A DNA stretch of 64,000 nt from Ferrovibrio terrae_A (GCF_943372915.1 NZ_CALSAN010000011.1:81696-145695); one strand, 5' to 3'. Positions 7,944 to 17,021 are shown, counted from the stretch's first letter. Notes: generated by a model from the sequence alone, not told the origin. Program-made: numbers and translations.

Positions 7944-8063
7944 CCGGTCCCCTTAGAAGTCGCGGCCACCGGTCGAGATGCTCTTCACCCCTCGTCCGGT
8001 TCGGAACGCAAGACACGCGTTCTGGCCACCCGGCGCACATCCGGTGCGTCAGAGGAAACCACG

Positions 8064-9119
8064 ATGAGGTATACCGTGACCAACAAGGCTCTTCTTCTCG
8101 CCGGTCTCGCCACGATGGCGGCTCTTGGCCTGGCCGAACCGGCCGCCGCGCAGCAGGCGCGCGACCAGATCCGCATTGTCGGCTCGTCGACTGTTTATCC
8201 CTTCACCACCACGGTGGCTGAGCGCTTCTCGCAGACCGGCGGCTTCAAGGCGCCGATCGTGGAAAGCACCGGCACCGGCGGCGGCATGAAGCTGTTCTGC
8301 GGTGGCGTCGGCACCCAGCATCCCGATTTCACCAACGCCTCGCGCGCCATGACCAAGGCCGAGTTCGATCAGTGCGCTGCCAACGGTGTGAAGGACATCG
8401 TGGAAATGAAGGTTGGCTTTGACGGCATCGCCGTCGCGCTGAAGAAGGGGGCCACTCCCGTAAGCCTGAAGCGCGAAGAAATCTGGCTGGCTCTGGCCGC
8501 CCAGGTGCCGGTGAACGGTCAGCTGGTCGCCAATCCCTACAAGACCTGGAAGCAGGTCAATTCCAGCCTGCCGGATTGGAAGATCGAAGTGATGGGCCCG
8601 CCGCCCACCTCGGGCACCCGTGACAGCTTTGTTGAGCTGGTGATGGATGTCGGCTGCAAGAAGTTCCCGGAAATCACCGCCATCACCGACAGCAAGGCGC
8701 GCGGCGCGGCTTGCGCCAAGATCCGCGAAGACGGCGCCTTCATCGAAGCCGGCGAGAACGACAACCTGATCGTCCAGCGCCTGGCCTCCGGCCAGACTGG
8801 TGTGATGGGTGTGTTCGGCTACTCCTTCCTCGAGGAGAACATGGACAAGCTGCAGGGTGCCAAGGTTGATGGCGTCGAGCCGGATGCCGACACCATCTCC
8901 AGCGGCAAGTATCCGGTGTCGCGCCCGCTCTTCGTCTATGCCAAGAAGGCCCATGTCGGCGTCGTGCCGGGCATGAAGGAATTCATGGCCGAATACGTCA
9001 GCGACCGCGCCATGGCGGCCAATGGCTACCTGGAAAAGAAGGGCCTGGTTTCCATGCCGAAGGCGGAAATCGAAAAGGTTCGTTCGCAGGTTACCGGCCT
9101 GACCAATCTGGCCATGTAA
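8064..9119 (+). CDS. pstS: PstS, periplasmic phosphate-binding protein
   Basis: The 351-residue substrate-binding protein of the high-affinity phosphate ABC transporter. It has a Sec signal peptide (MRYTVTNKALLL... cut after AAAQ) and the phosphate-binding segments IVGSSTVYPFTTTVAE, ESTGTGGGMKLFC and PPPTSGTRDSFVEL. It is preceded by a GAGGAAACC ribosome-binding site and lies 120 bases downstream of the Pho box array, so it should be induced on phosphate starvation. A perfect 12-bp hairpin follows the stop, probably raising pstS transcript over the permease genes. Confidence 0.96.
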   Translation: MRYTVTNKALLLAGLATMAALGLAEPAAAQQARDQIRIVGSSTVYPFTTTVAERFSQTGGFKAPIVESTGTGGGMKLFCGGVGTQHPDFTNASRAMTKAEFDQCAANGVKDIVEMKVGFDGIAVALKKGATPVSLKREEIWLALAAQVPVNGQLVANPYKTWKQVNSSLPDWKIEVMGPPPTSGTRDSFVELVMDVGCKKFPEITAITDSKARGAACAKIREDGAFIEAGENDNLIVQRLASGQTGVMGVFGYSFLEENMDKLQGAKVDGVEPDADTISSGKYPVSRPLFVYAKKAHVGVVPGMKEFMAEYVSDRAMAANGYLEKKGLVSMPKAEIEKVRSQVTGLTNLAM

Positions 9120-9126
9120 AGACTGC

Positions 9127-9153
9127 CCGGCGGCCGGGTATCCCGGCCGCCGG
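9127..9153 (+). other. Perfect hairpin between pstS and pstC
   Basis: CCGGCGGCCGGG and CCCGGCCGCCGG form a perfect 12-bp stem with a TAT loop, starting 7 bases after the pstS stop and followed by ATCTTTTC. With only four Ts it is likely a partial terminator or a 3'-end protector of pstS mRNA. Confidence 0.65.
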
Positions 9154-9214
9154 ATCTTTTCGTCACGTTCTTAATCGCATTCACATTCGCTGATTTTCTT
9201 TGCCGGGGAAGACG

Positions 9215-10597
9215 ATGTCATTGTCGCTGCTGCTTCTGGTTCTGCTCGGCCTGACCATCATCGGCTACTATCTCGGCAAGTCGCGGGCCATGGCTGCCGC
9301 GAGCGGCAAAATCCGCAACCTGCATTCCCTGCCGATGTTCTATGGCTGGTATGTCGTGATCTGGTGCGGCCTGCCGGCGCTGCTGCTGTTCGGTGTCTGG
9401 ATCGCCTTCGAAGATGCGCTGGTGCGCAGCCTGGTGATCAGCGAATTGCCCGAAGCGGTCCGTCGCCTGCCCGCCGACCAGCTCGGCCTGGTGATTTCCG
9501 ATATCCGCAACATGGCCTATGGCAACATTCCGCTCGACAAGGCCGATGCCACGCTGCGCCCCGTTGTCGACCATTACATCAGCCTGCGCCAGCTCGGCAC
9601 CACCGCGCTCTGGGTGATTGTCATGGCTTTTGGTATCGCTGGTCTGCTGTATGGCCGCAGCCGCATCGCGCCGGATTTTCGCGCCCGCAATCGTGTCGAG
9701 CGGATCGCCAATGTGCTGCTGATTGTCAGCTCGACCATTGCGGTGATGACCACGATTGGCATCGTGCTGTCGCTGGTTTTTGAAGCGCTGCGCTTTTTTG
9801 CATCGGTCAATCCCTTTGAATTCCTGTTCGGCCTTACCTGGTCGCCGCAGATGGCGATCCGCGCCGATCAGGTCGGTTCATCCGGTGCCTTCGGCGCGGT
9901 GCCGCTGTTTGCCGGCACGCTGCTGATCGCGGCCATTGCCATGATCGTTGCGGTGCCGGTCGGCCTGATGGCCGCCGTTTATATGGCTGAATATGCCGCG
10001 CCCAAGGTACGCGCCTTTGCCAAGCCGGCCCTGGAAGTGCTGGCCGGCATTCCCACCGTGGTCTACGGCTTCTTTGCCGCTTTGACAGTGGCGCCTTTCA
10101 TTCGCGATGCCGGCGAAAGCATCGGTCTGGCGGTGGCCTCGCAGTCTGCGCTCGCCGCCGGCCTGGTGATGGGCATCATGATCATTCCCTTCGTCTCGTC
10201 ACTCTCGGATGACGTGATCAACGCCGTGCCGCAAAGCCTGCGCGATGGCTCCTTTGGCCTTGGCGCCACCAAATCAGAAACCATCAAGCGCGTGATCCTG
10301 CCGGCGGCTCTGCCCGGTATTGCCGCATCGGTGATCCTGGCATTCAGCCGTGCACTGGGTGAGACCATGATCGTGGTGATGGCAGCAGGCCTTGCGGCCA
10401 ATCTGACGGCCAATCCTTTGGCGGCGGTCACCACAGTGACCGTGCATATCGCCTCGCTGCTGGTCGGTGATCAGGAATTCGACAGCCCCAAGACTCTGGC
10501 CGCCTTCGCACTGGGCCTGGTGCTGTTCATCGTCACCCTCAGCCTCAACATCATTGCCCTGCGCATCGTCAAGAAATACCGGGAACAATATGACTGA
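9215..10597 (+). CDS. pstC: PstC, phosphate ABC transporter permease
   Basis: One of the two inner-membrane permeases of the Pst complex. At 460 residues it is longer than the roughly 320-residue E. coli protein because of an N-terminal region with extra membrane segments (about 1-180). The conserved binding-protein-dependent permease domain covers the C-terminal part, including PVGLMAAVYMAEYA, LAGIPTVVYGFFAALTVAP and the EAA-loop segment LRDGSFGLGATKSETIKRVILP. The ATG at 9215 is chosen over an upstream TTG because GGGGAAG lies 6 bases before it. It overlaps pstA by 8 bases. Confidence 0.94.
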   Translation: MSLSLLLLVLLGLTIIGYYLGKSRAMAAASGKIRNLHSLPMFYGWYVVIWCGLPALLLFGVWIAFEDALVRSLVISELPEAVRRLPADQLGLVISDIRNMAYGNIPLDKADATLRPVVDHYISLRQLGTTALWVIVMAFGIAGLLYGRSRIAPDFRARNRVERIANVLLIVSSTIAVMTTIGIVLSLVFEALRFFASVNPFEFLFGLTWSPQMAIRADQVGSSGAFGAVPLFAGTLLIAAIAMIVAVPVGLMAAVYMAEYAAPKVRAFAKPALEVLAGIPTVVYGFFAALTVAPFIRDAGESIGLAVASQSALAAGLVMGIMIIPFVSSLSDDVINAVPQSLRDGSFGLGATKSETIKRVILPAALPGIAASVILAFSRALGETMIVVMAAGLAANLTANPLAAVTTVTVHIASLLVGDQEFDSPKTLAAFALGLVLFIVTLSLNIIALRIVKKYREQYD

Positions 10598-11927
10598 TAT
10601 TTTGGCCGATACTGCCCCGCGCACAGCTCCGGCCGCCGTCGTGGCACCCGGTGTTCATATGACCGACGCGGCGACCAAGCGCCTGCGCGCCCGCTATGCA
10701 TCTGAATCCCGATTCAAGATGATCGGCCTGGCGGCGATCCTCTTCTCGGTGGCGGCGCTTTGCCTGTTGCTGTTCACGATTGTCAGCGCCGGGTTTACCG
10801 CCTTCCAGCAGACCCATGTTCGGTTGGATCTGCAACTGAGCGCCGAACAGATCGCGCCGGTCGGCACCACGGATGTCCGCAAGATCATGCAGGGCAACTA
10901 TGGTGCGATCATTCTGGAGGCGCTGCAGAAGAAATTCCCCGAGGTGCAGAGCCGCGGTGATCGCCGCCGTCTGCAGGCTCTGGTCAGTTCCGGTGCTGAA
11001 TCGCAGGTCGGGCGCATGGTGGCTGCCGATCCCACGCTGATCGGCCAGACAATCACCATATGGTTGCCGACCGCATCGGATATCGATGTCTTCGTGAAAA
11101 AGCAGGTCGATACGACTGCTCCCGAGGAGCAGCGGCGGGTCAAGGACAACCAGGTCCGCTGGATCGACACGCTCAAGGCCAGTGGTGATCTTGAACTGCG
11201 CTTCAACACCCGATTCTTCACGGGCGCGGATAGCCGTGAGCCCGAACTGGTCGGTGTCTGGGGTGGTGTGGTCGGTTCATTCTACACGCTGCTGATCACG
11301 CTGATCGTTGCCTTCCCGCTCGGCATCATGGCGGCGATTTATCTGGAAGAATTCGCACCGAAGAACCGCTGGACCGAGGTGATCGAGGTCAACATCAACA
11401 ACCTCGCCGCCGTCCCCTCCATCGTTTACGGCCTGCTCGGCCTTGCGGTCTTCATCGGCTTCTTCGGCATGCCGCGCTCGGCGCCGCTGGTTGGCGGCCT
11501 GGTGCTGGCGCTGATGAGCCTGCCGGTCATCATCATCGCCTCCCGTGCAGCACTGCGCGCTGTGCCGCCTTCGATCCGGCAGGCCGCCATGGGCTTGGGC
11601 GCCTCGCCGCTGCAGGTCGTGCTGCATCATGTGTTGCCGCTCGCCATGCCCGGTATTCTCACCGGCACCATCATCGCCATGGCGCATGCGCTGGGTGAAA
11701 CCGCGCCGCTGCTGATGATCGGCATGGTCGCCTTCATCGTCGATATCCCGGCCACCCCGATCGATGCCGCCACGGTTCTGCCGGTGCAGATCTTCATGTG
11801 GGCAGACAGTTCCGAGCGCGGCTTTGTCGAAAAGACCTCGGCTGCGATCATCGTGCTGCTGGTCTTCCTGCTGCTGATGAATCTGGCAGCCATCCTGCTG
11901 CGCAAGAAATTCGAGCGTCGCTGGTAA
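10590..11927 (+). CDS. pstA: PstA, phosphate ABC transporter permease
   Basis: The second Pst permease, 445 residues, also with an enlarged N-terminal part. A first membrane helix (about 45-70) precedes a periplasmic region of roughly 170 residues. The permease core then has FPLGIMAAIYLEEFAPKN, NINNLAAVPSIVYGLLGLAVF and the EAA loop RQAAMGLGASPLQVVLHHVLP. The start lies within the end of pstC (8-base overlap), with GGGAAC upstream, so translation is probably coupled. The enlarged extracytoplasmic regions of both permeases are seen in a subset of Proteobacteria; their role is unknown to me. Confidence 0.94.
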   Translation: MTDILADTAPRTAPAAVVAPGVHMTDAATKRLRARYASESRFKMIGLAAILFSVAALCLLLFTIVSAGFTAFQQTHVRLDLQLSAEQIAPVGTTDVRKIMQGNYGAIILEALQKKFPEVQSRGDRRRLQALVSSGAESQVGRMVAADPTLIGQTITIWLPTASDIDVFVKKQVDTTAPEEQRRVKDNQVRWIDTLKASGDLELRFNTRFFTGADSREPELVGVWGGVVGSFYTLLITLIVAFPLGIMAAIYLEEFAPKNRWTEVIEVNINNLAAVPSIVYGLLGLAVFIGFFGMPRSAPLVGGLVLALMSLPVIIIASRAALRAVPPSIRQAAMGLGASPLQVVLHHVLPLAMPGILTGTIIAMAHALGETAPLLMIGMVAFIVDIPATPIDAATVLPVQIFMWADSSERGFVEKTSAAIIVLLVFLLLMNLAAILLRKKFERRW

Positions 11928-11974
11928 GTAACAGGCGCTGATCAACCCTTCCCCGGAGCCCATAAGGACTTCCC

Positions 11975-12772
11975 ATGCAAAACGGTACGCATAACGATCT
12001 CCGTCAGTCCGAGATCGAAATCAAGATGGTCGCCCGCAAGGTTGGCGTTTTCTACGGCGAGAAGCAGGCCCTGAAGGATGTCGATCTCGATATCCCGGCC
12101 CGCGCCGTCACCGCGTTGATCGGCCCGTCGGGCTGCGGCAAGTCGACTTTCCTGCGTTGCCTGAACCGGATGAATGACACCATCCGCGACTGTCGCGTGA
12201 TCGGGGATATCCAGCTTGATGCGCTCGATGTCTACGATGCCAAGGTCGATGTCGTGCAGTTGCGCGCCCGCGTCGGCATGGTGTTCCAGAAGCCCAATCC
12301 ATTCCCGAAGTCGATCTATGAGAATGTTGCCTATGGGCCGCGCATCCACGGCCTGGCAGAAAACAATGAACATCTCGACCATATTGTCGAAACTTCACTG
12401 AAGCAGGCGGGCTTGTGGAAAGAAGTGGGCACCCGGTTGCAGGAATCGGGGACCAGCCTGTCCGGCGGCCAGCAGCAGCGCCTGTGCATCGCCCGCGCCA
12501 TCGCGGTGTCACCGGAAGTCATCTTGATGGACGAGCCCTGTTCGGCGCTGGATCCGATTGCCACGGCGCATATCGAGGAGCTGATGGATGAACTGCGCGA
12601 GCAGTACACCATCGTCATCGTCACCCATTCGATGCAGCAGGCTGCGCGTGTCTCACAACGCACCGCTTTCTTCCATCTAGGCAGCCTGGTCGAGACCGAT
12701 GACACCAGGGTGATCTTCACCAACCCCAAGGATGAACGCACCCAGGGGTATATTACCGGTCGCTTCGGCTGA
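11975..12772 (+). CDS. pstB: PstB, phosphate ABC transporter ATPase
   Basis: The 265-residue ATPase that powers PstCA. Motifs in order are Walker A GPSGCGKSTFLRCLNRMND, the Q-loop MVFQKPNPFPKSIYENVAYG, the signature LSGGQQQRLCIARAIA, Walker B VILMDEPCSALDP and the switch histidine in IVIVTHSMQQAARVS. The PNPFP segment and NRMND are characteristic of PstB. It lies 47 bases after pstA. PstB also acts with PhoU in signalling phosphate sufficiency to PhoR. Confidence 0.97.
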   Translation: MQNGTHNDLRQSEIEIKMVARKVGVFYGEKQALKDVDLDIPARAVTALIGPSGCGKSTFLRCLNRMNDTIRDCRVIGDIQLDALDVYDAKVDVVQLRARVGMVFQKPNPFPKSIYENVAYGPRIHGLAENNEHLDHIVETSLKQAGLWKEVGTRLQESGTSLSGGQQQRLCIARAIAVSPEVILMDEPCSALDPIATAHIEELMDELREQYTIVIVTHSMQQAARVSQRTAFFHLGSLVETDDTRVIFTNPKDERTQGYITGRFG

Positions 12773-12791
12773 TCAGAACGAGGACAGAATT

Positions 12792-13511
12792 ATGCCGCAA
12801 CATATCGTCCAGAGATACGACGACGAACTGAAGAAGCTCTCCACGCTCATCGTGCAGATGGGTGGGCTGGCTGAATCGCAGCTCGCCGCCGCGGTCGATG
12901 CGATCGTCAAGCGCGACAGCAGCCTGGCTGAGGAAGTGGTCCATGGCGATGTCAAGATCGATACCCTGCGCAACCAGGTTGACGATTTTGCCATTGAGAT
13001 GCTGGCGCGTCGCCAGCCGATGGCCGCCGATCTGCGCGTGATTGTTGCCGCACTGCGCATCTCGTCCGAGATCGAGCGCATCGGCGATTATGCCAAGAAC
13101 GTGGCCAAGCGCGCCGTCGCGCTGAACCAGGCGCCGCTGGTGCGGCCGGTGCATGCGATCCCGCGCATGGCCGCCCTGGTGCAGGCGCTGATCAAGGATA
13201 CGCTGGATGCCTATATCACCGATGATGCCGCCAAGGCCGACGCGGTCTGGGCACGCGATGAAGAGGTGGACGATCTCTACACCAGCCTGTTCCGCGAACT
13301 GCTGACCTACATGATGGAAGATCCGCGCTCGATCACGCCCTGCACGCATCTGCTGTTCATTGCCAAGAATATCGAGCGGATTGGCGATCATGCCACCAAT
13401 ATCGCCGAGCTGATCCACTACACGGTTCTGGGCGAGATGCCGAAGGAAGATCGCCCGAAAGGGGATGACACCGCCTATGCGGTGGTGAATGTCCCGGGAG
13501 GCCCGCGATGA
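12792..13511 (+). CDS. phoU: PhoU, phosphate signalling/transport regulator
   Basis: A 239-residue all-helical protein with two PhoU repeats, each with metal-binding helices (the E-x-x-x-D-type motifs in EIERIGDYAKNVAKRA and NIERIGDHATNIAEL). PhoU links the Pst transporter to PhoR and keeps the regulon off when phosphate is ample. The ATG at 12792 follows AGGACAG. It starts 20 bases after pstB, and its stop overlaps the phoB start (ATGA). Confidence 0.96.
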   Translation: MPQHIVQRYDDELKKLSTLIVQMGGLAESQLAAAVDAIVKRDSSLAEEVVHGDVKIDTLRNQVDDFAIEMLARRQPMAADLRVIVAALRISSEIERIGDYAKNVAKRAVALNQAPLVRPVHAIPRMAALVQALIKDTLDAYITDDAAKADAVWARDEEVDDLYTSLFRELLTYMMEDPRSITPCTHLLFIAKNIERIGDHATNIAELIHYTVLGEMPKEDRPKGDDTAYAVVNVPGGPR

Positions 13512-14227
13512 ATATCACGGTGAAGCCGCGTGTCCTCGTGATCGAGGACGAGGCCGCGCTGCTGGCGCTGCTGCGGTACAATCTTGAAAAGGAAAACTAC
13601 ACCGTCGACGAGGCGATGGATGGCGAGCAGGCCCTGTTGAAGGTGGCCGAGCATATGCCGGACCTCATCCTGCTCGACTGGATGTTGCCGCGCCTGTCCG
13701 GCCTTGAAGTTTGCCGCCAGCTGCGACGCGATCCCAATGCCCGTAACGTGCCGATCATCATGCTGACGGCGCGTGGCGAGGAAGCCGACCGCGTGCGTGG
13801 CCTCGATGCCGGGGCTGACGACTATATCGCCAAGCCCTTCTCACCCAGTGAGCTGCTGGCGCGTATCCGCGCGGTGCTGCGTCGCATCCGTCCGGCCCTG
13901 GCGGAAGAAGTGCTGACCTATGGCGGACTGGTGATGGATGTCGCCACGCACAAGGTGACGCGGAACGGCCGCGACATTCATCTCGGTCCCACCGAATTCC
14001 GCCTGCTGCGGTATTTCCTGGAACACCCCGGTCGCGTGCTGTCGCGCGACCAGCTGTTGGATGCGGTCTGGGGCCGCGACATCTATGTGGAGCAGCGCAC
14101 CGTGGATGTGCATATCCGTCGCCTGCGCAAGGCGCTGAACGGTGATTCCGAGGCTGACGTGATCCGCACGGTCCGTTCGGCCGGTTACGCGCTGGAGCTG
14201 ACGGCCACGCCAGCCATGAGCGCCTGA
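13508..14227 (+). CDS. phoB: PhoB, phosphate-regulon response regulator
   Basis: A 239-residue OmpR/PhoB-family response regulator. The receiver domain (about 8-125) has the acidic pocket IEDE, phospho-acceptor Asp in DLILLDWMLPRLSG, the Thr in IMLTARG and the Lys in YIAKPFSP. The winged-helix domain (about 135-235) carries LGPTEFRLLRYFLEHPGRVLSRDQLLDAVWG and TVDVHIRRLRKAL. It should bind the Pho box array upstream of pstS. It is the last gene of the operon and is followed by a strong bidirectional terminator. Confidence 0.96.
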   Translation: MNITVKPRVLVIEDEAALLALLRYNLEKENYTVDEAMDGEQALLKVAEHMPDLILLDWMLPRLSGLEVCRQLRRDPNARNVPIIMLTARGEEADRVRGLDAGADDYIAKPFSPSELLARIRAVLRRIRPALAEEVLTYGGLVMDVATHKVTRNGRDIHLGPTEFRLLRYFLEHPGRVLSRDQLLDAVWGRDIYVEQRTVDVHIRRLRKALNGDSEADVIRTVRSAGYALELTATPAMSA

Positions 14228-14245
14228 CCGGATTGCCACCATAAA

Positions 14246-14279
14246 AAAAGGCCGGCCGTTTCGCGACGGCCGGCCTTTT
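14246..14279. terminator. Bidirectional intrinsic terminator between phoB and mlaC
   Basis: AAAAGGCCGGCCGT, a 6-base loop and ACGGCCGGCCTTTT form a perfect 14-bp stem. The A-run on one side and the T-run on the other let it work for phoB (plus) and for the convergent mlaC-like gene (minus). Confidence 0.92.
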
Positions 14280-14297
14280 GTGTTTCTGTGCTACGGC

Positions 14298-14924
14298 CTA
14301 GCGGCGGCCGGCAATCTGCTTTTTCATCGCGGCGAACAGAGCGTCGATCTTGCCGCCGTTGTTCTGGATTACCGATTCAAACTGCTGGCGCTGCGTGAAG
14401 GCCATCGACACGCCTTCCACCACCACATCGGTGACCAGCGGCTTGCCATCCTTGTGATGGGTTTTCCATTCAACGCGGATCGGCGGGCCGCTCGGGCGGT
14501 TGATCTGCGATTCGACGATCGACTCGCTACCGGCGGCGCGGGTGCCGTCGCGCACCTCCAGCGTCTCGCCGTTATATTGCGACAGCAGCTGCGAATAGAC
14601 CTTCACCAGATACTCCTGGAAGAGCTGGTCATATTCCTTCTTCTGCTCGTCCGTGAGGCCGCGACCGTAGCGGCCAAGGCAGAAGCGACCCACGGCATCG
14701 AGATCGAGATGGGTGGTGAGCAGGGTGCGGACCAGACCTTCGCGCTTCTCGGTGGTCAGAGAACGATCGCCCAGGGCCTTCAACGTGTCGCCGCCAACCT
14801 CGCGGACGAACTGGTCAGGGGGCGTGGCAGCCTTGGCCGGCTGGACCATGCCTGGCAGGCTAAGGAGCAGGCCGGCAAGGGCGGCAAGCAGGAAGCGGCG
14901 GGGCAGCAGCAGGACAGCGGGCAT
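14298..14924 (-). CDS. mlaC: MlaC/Ttg2D-family periplasmic lipid-binding protein
   Basis: A 208-residue protein of the MlaC (Tol_Tol_Ttg2) family with a signal peptide ending near AKAA. Family features are LTTHLDLDAVGRFCLGRYGRGLTDEQKKEYDQLFQEYLVKVYSQLLSQY and the C-terminal VVVEGVSMAFTQRQQFESVIQNNGGKIDALFAAMKKQI. MlaC proteins shuttle phospholipids between the outer membrane and an MlaFEDB ABC transporter; the HpnM relatives occur in hopanoid loci. No mla or hpn partner is nearby, so this is an orphan copy. An in-frame GTG nine bases upstream is an alternative start; neither has a clear ribosome-binding site. Confidence 0.82.
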   Translation of the reverse strand: MPAVLLLPRRFLLAALAGLLLSLPGMVQPAKAATPPDQFVREVGGDTLKALGDRSLTTEKREGLVRTLLTTHLDLDAVGRFCLGRYGRGLTDEQKKEYDQLFQEYLVKVYSQLLSQYNGETLEVRDGTRAAGSESIVESQINRPSGPPIRVEWKTHHKDGKPLVTDVVVEGVSMAFTQRQQFESVIQNNGGKIDALFAAMKKQIAGRR

Positions 14925-15078
14925 GGGGGGCACAACCGTGAAAGCTTGGCGGTTAAAGCTAGGAGATACCTAATCTTTTAGGTCGAGAATAAGGCCTTAA
15001 CGAGGCGAATACATAACGCGCTTGCCGGGTGAAAACCATGATTCTTTTTGAATGGGCGTTTAAGCGCTACACAAATAC

Positions 15079-15094
15079 ATAAAGATATGTTTAT
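15079..15094. promoter_or_regulatory. Palindromic operator upstream of sahR-metF-metH
   Basis: ATAAAGATATGTTTAT: arms ATAAA and TTTAT flank a central ATAT with one mismatched base on each side. It ends 9 bases before the ATG and overlaps a possible -10 (TATATT, 15092-15097). An AT-rich palindrome beside an ArsR-type gene is the expected autoregulatory operator and resembles sites known for SahR-type regulators. Confidence 0.65.
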
Positions 15095-15103
15095 ATTTCC
15101 GCC

Positions 15104-16099
15104 ATGAGCGTCGAGCCGAGTTTCACCCTGGATATCCTGATGGCCGCCCTGCGGGCCGCGGCCGAGCCGACCCGGCTGCGCCTGCTGGCCCTGTGTGCCG
15201 AAGGCGAACTGACCGTGTCCGAATTGACCCAGATTCTGGGCCAGAGCCAGCCGCGCGTTTCCCGCCATCTTAAACTCCTCTGCGAGGCCGGGCTGCTTGA
15301 ACGCGTGCCGGAAGGCACCTGGGCCTTTTACCGGGTGAGCGACCGGTTGGCCGGGGCGCCGCTGGTGCGCGCGCTCGCCACCCTGCTGCCGGCCACCGAT
15401 GCGACGCTGGCGCGCGATGCCGAACGGCTGGTGGCCGTGAAGCGCGCCCGTGCCGATGCCGCCGAACGCTATTTCCGCGACAATGCCGCGCATTGGTCGG
15501 CGATCCGCTCGCTGCATATCGACGAGGCCCAGGTCGAGGCCACCGTGCTGAAGCTGCTGGGCGATGCGACGCCAATCGACGACCTGCTGGATATCGGCAC
15601 CGGCACCGGCCGGCTGCTGGAAATCCTGTCGCCCCGGGTCAAGCGCGGCCTGGGCGTCGACATGAGCCGCGACATGCTCAGCATCGCGCGTAGCAATCTG
15701 GAACGGGCCGGCATCAAGCATTGCCAGGTGCGCCAGGCCGACATGTATGCCCTGCCGCTGGATAGTGGCAGCGTCGATGCCGCGGTGATCCATCAGGTGC
15801 TGCATTTTGCCGATGAACCGCAGAAGGTGATCCAGGAGGCGGCCCGCGTGCTCAAATCGCAGGGTCGCCTGGTGATCGTCGATTTCGCACCCCATGATCT
15901 GGAAGATCTGCGCGCCCGCCATGCCCATCGTCGCCTTGGCTTTGCTGATGCCGAGCTGCGGCACTGGTGCGCTGCTGCCGGCCTTGATCTCGACCCGGTC
16001 ACGGCTCTGCCGGGCCAGCCGCTCACCGTGCATGTCTGGCGCGCCGTCAAGCGCGGCAATGCCATCCAGAATTCCCAGCAGAAGAGTGCCGCCGAATGA
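15104..16099 (+). CDS. sahR: SahR-like ArsR regulator fused to a SAM methyltransferase domain
   Basis: A 331-residue two-domain protein. Residues 1-95 form an ArsR winged helix (AAAEPTRLRLLALCAEGELTVSELTQILGQSQPRVSRHLKLLCEAGLLERV). Residues about 140-310 form a class I SAM-dependent methyltransferase domain with motif I LLDIGTGTGRLLE, an acidic loop GVDMSRDML and AAVIHQVLHFADEP. This architecture, next to metF and metH, matches the SahR regulators of Proteobacteria, which sense S-adenosylhomocysteine and repress methyl-cycle genes. Whether it methylates anything is unknown. No ribosome-binding site precedes the ATG, so a leaderless or near-leaderless mRNA is possible. Its stop overlaps the metF start (ATGA). 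Confidence 0.85.
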   Translation: MSVEPSFTLDILMAALRAAAEPTRLRLLALCAEGELTVSELTQILGQSQPRVSRHLKLLCEAGLLERVPEGTWAFYRVSDRLAGAPLVRALATLLPATDATLARDAERLVAVKRARADAAERYFRDNAAHWSAIRSLHIDEAQVEATVLKLLGDATPIDDLLDIGTGTGRLLEILSPRVKRGLGVDMSRDMLSIARSNLERAGIKHCQVRQADMYALPLDSGSVDAAVIHQVLHFADEPQKVIQEAARVLKSQGRLVIVDFAPHDLEDLRARHAHRRLGFADAELRHWCAAAGLDLDPVTALPGQPLTVHVWRAVKRGNAIQNSQQKSAAE

Positions 16100-17010
16100 C
16101 GCTCCCCGATAGCAATGCCCATGCCGCCCGCCGCTCGGGCCCCCTGAAGGTGTCGTTTGAATTCTTCCCGCCCAAGACGACGGAGATGGAAGAGAGCCTG
16201 TGGCGCAGCGTCACCCGCCTGGCCCCGCTGGAGCCGCGTTTTGTCTCGGTCACGTATGGTGCCGGTGGTTCCACCCGCGAACGCACGCATAACACGGTGG
16301 TCCGCATCCTCAACGAAACCGGACTGAAGCCGGCGGCGCATCTCACCTGCGTCGGTGCGTCGAAGGGCGAAGTGGACGAGGTCGCCCAGCATTACTGGCA
16401 GGCCGGCATCCGCCATATCGTGGCGCTGCGCGGCGACCCGCAGGAAGGCACCGGCGGCTTCGCGCCGCATCCGCAGGGCTATGCCAATTCCACCGATCTG
16501 ATTGCCGGCCTGAAGAAGGTGGGCGATTTTGAGATCAGTGTCGGCTGCTATCCCGAGGGTCATCCGGATACGGCTTCGCCGCGTGTCGAGTTGGAGCATC
16601 TCAAGCGCAAGGTCGATGCCGGTGCCACGCGCTGCATCACCCAGTATTTCTTCGATACCGATGTCTATTTCCGTTTCCTCGACCGTGCCCGCTCGGCCGG
16701 CATCACGGTGCCGATCGTGCCCGGCATCCTGCCGGTGACCAATTTCCGCCAGGTGGTGAAATTCTCGGCCGCCTGCGGCGCCAGCGTACCGGCCTGGATG
16801 GCCGATCAGTTCGATGGCCTCGACAACGATCCTGATACCCGCCGCATGGTGGCCGCCCATATCGCTGCCGAACAGTGCCGCCGCCTGCTGACGGCCGGTA
16901 TCGACGAGTTCCATTTCTATACGCTCAACCGCGCCGATCTCACCTATGCGATCTGCCACGTGCTGGGCGTGCGGCCGAAGCCGAGCATGGCCGGCGAAGC
17001 CGCCGCGTAA
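16096..17010 (+). CDS. metF: MetF, methylenetetrahydrofolate reductase
   Basis: A 304-residue FAD-dependent TIM-barrel enzyme that reduces 5,10-methylene-THF to 5-methyl-THF, the methyl donor for MetH. Visible family motifs are SFEFFPPKTTEMEESLW (catalytic Glu region), SVTYGAGGSTRERT, HLTCVGASKGEVD, IVALRGDPQ, EISVGCYPEGHPD, GATRCITQYFFDTDVYFRFLDR and IVPGILPVTNF. Length matches the bacterial type. It is translationally coupled to sahR and followed 11 bases later by the first metH gene. Confidence 0.97.
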   Translation: MTLPDSNAHAARRSGPLKVSFEFFPPKTTEMEESLWRSVTRLAPLEPRFVSVTYGAGGSTRERTHNTVVRILNETGLKPAAHLTCVGASKGEVDEVAQHYWQAGIRHIVALRGDPQEGTGGFAPHPQGYANSTDLIAGLKKVGDFEISVGCYPEGHPDTASPRVELEHLKRKVDAGATRCITQYFFDTDVYFRFLDRARSAGITVPIVPGILPVTNFRQVVKFSAACGASVPAWMADQFDGLDNDPDTRRMVAAHIAAEQCRRLLTAGIDEFHFYTLNRADLTYAICHVLGVRPKPSMAGEAAA

Positions 17011-17021
17011 GGAGTATGCCG

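Noticed and set aside
14968..14983. Inverted repeat ACCTAA-TCTT-TTAGGT upstream of the mlaC-like gene
   Set aside because: Only 6-bp arms and no associated regulator; kept out of the feature list.
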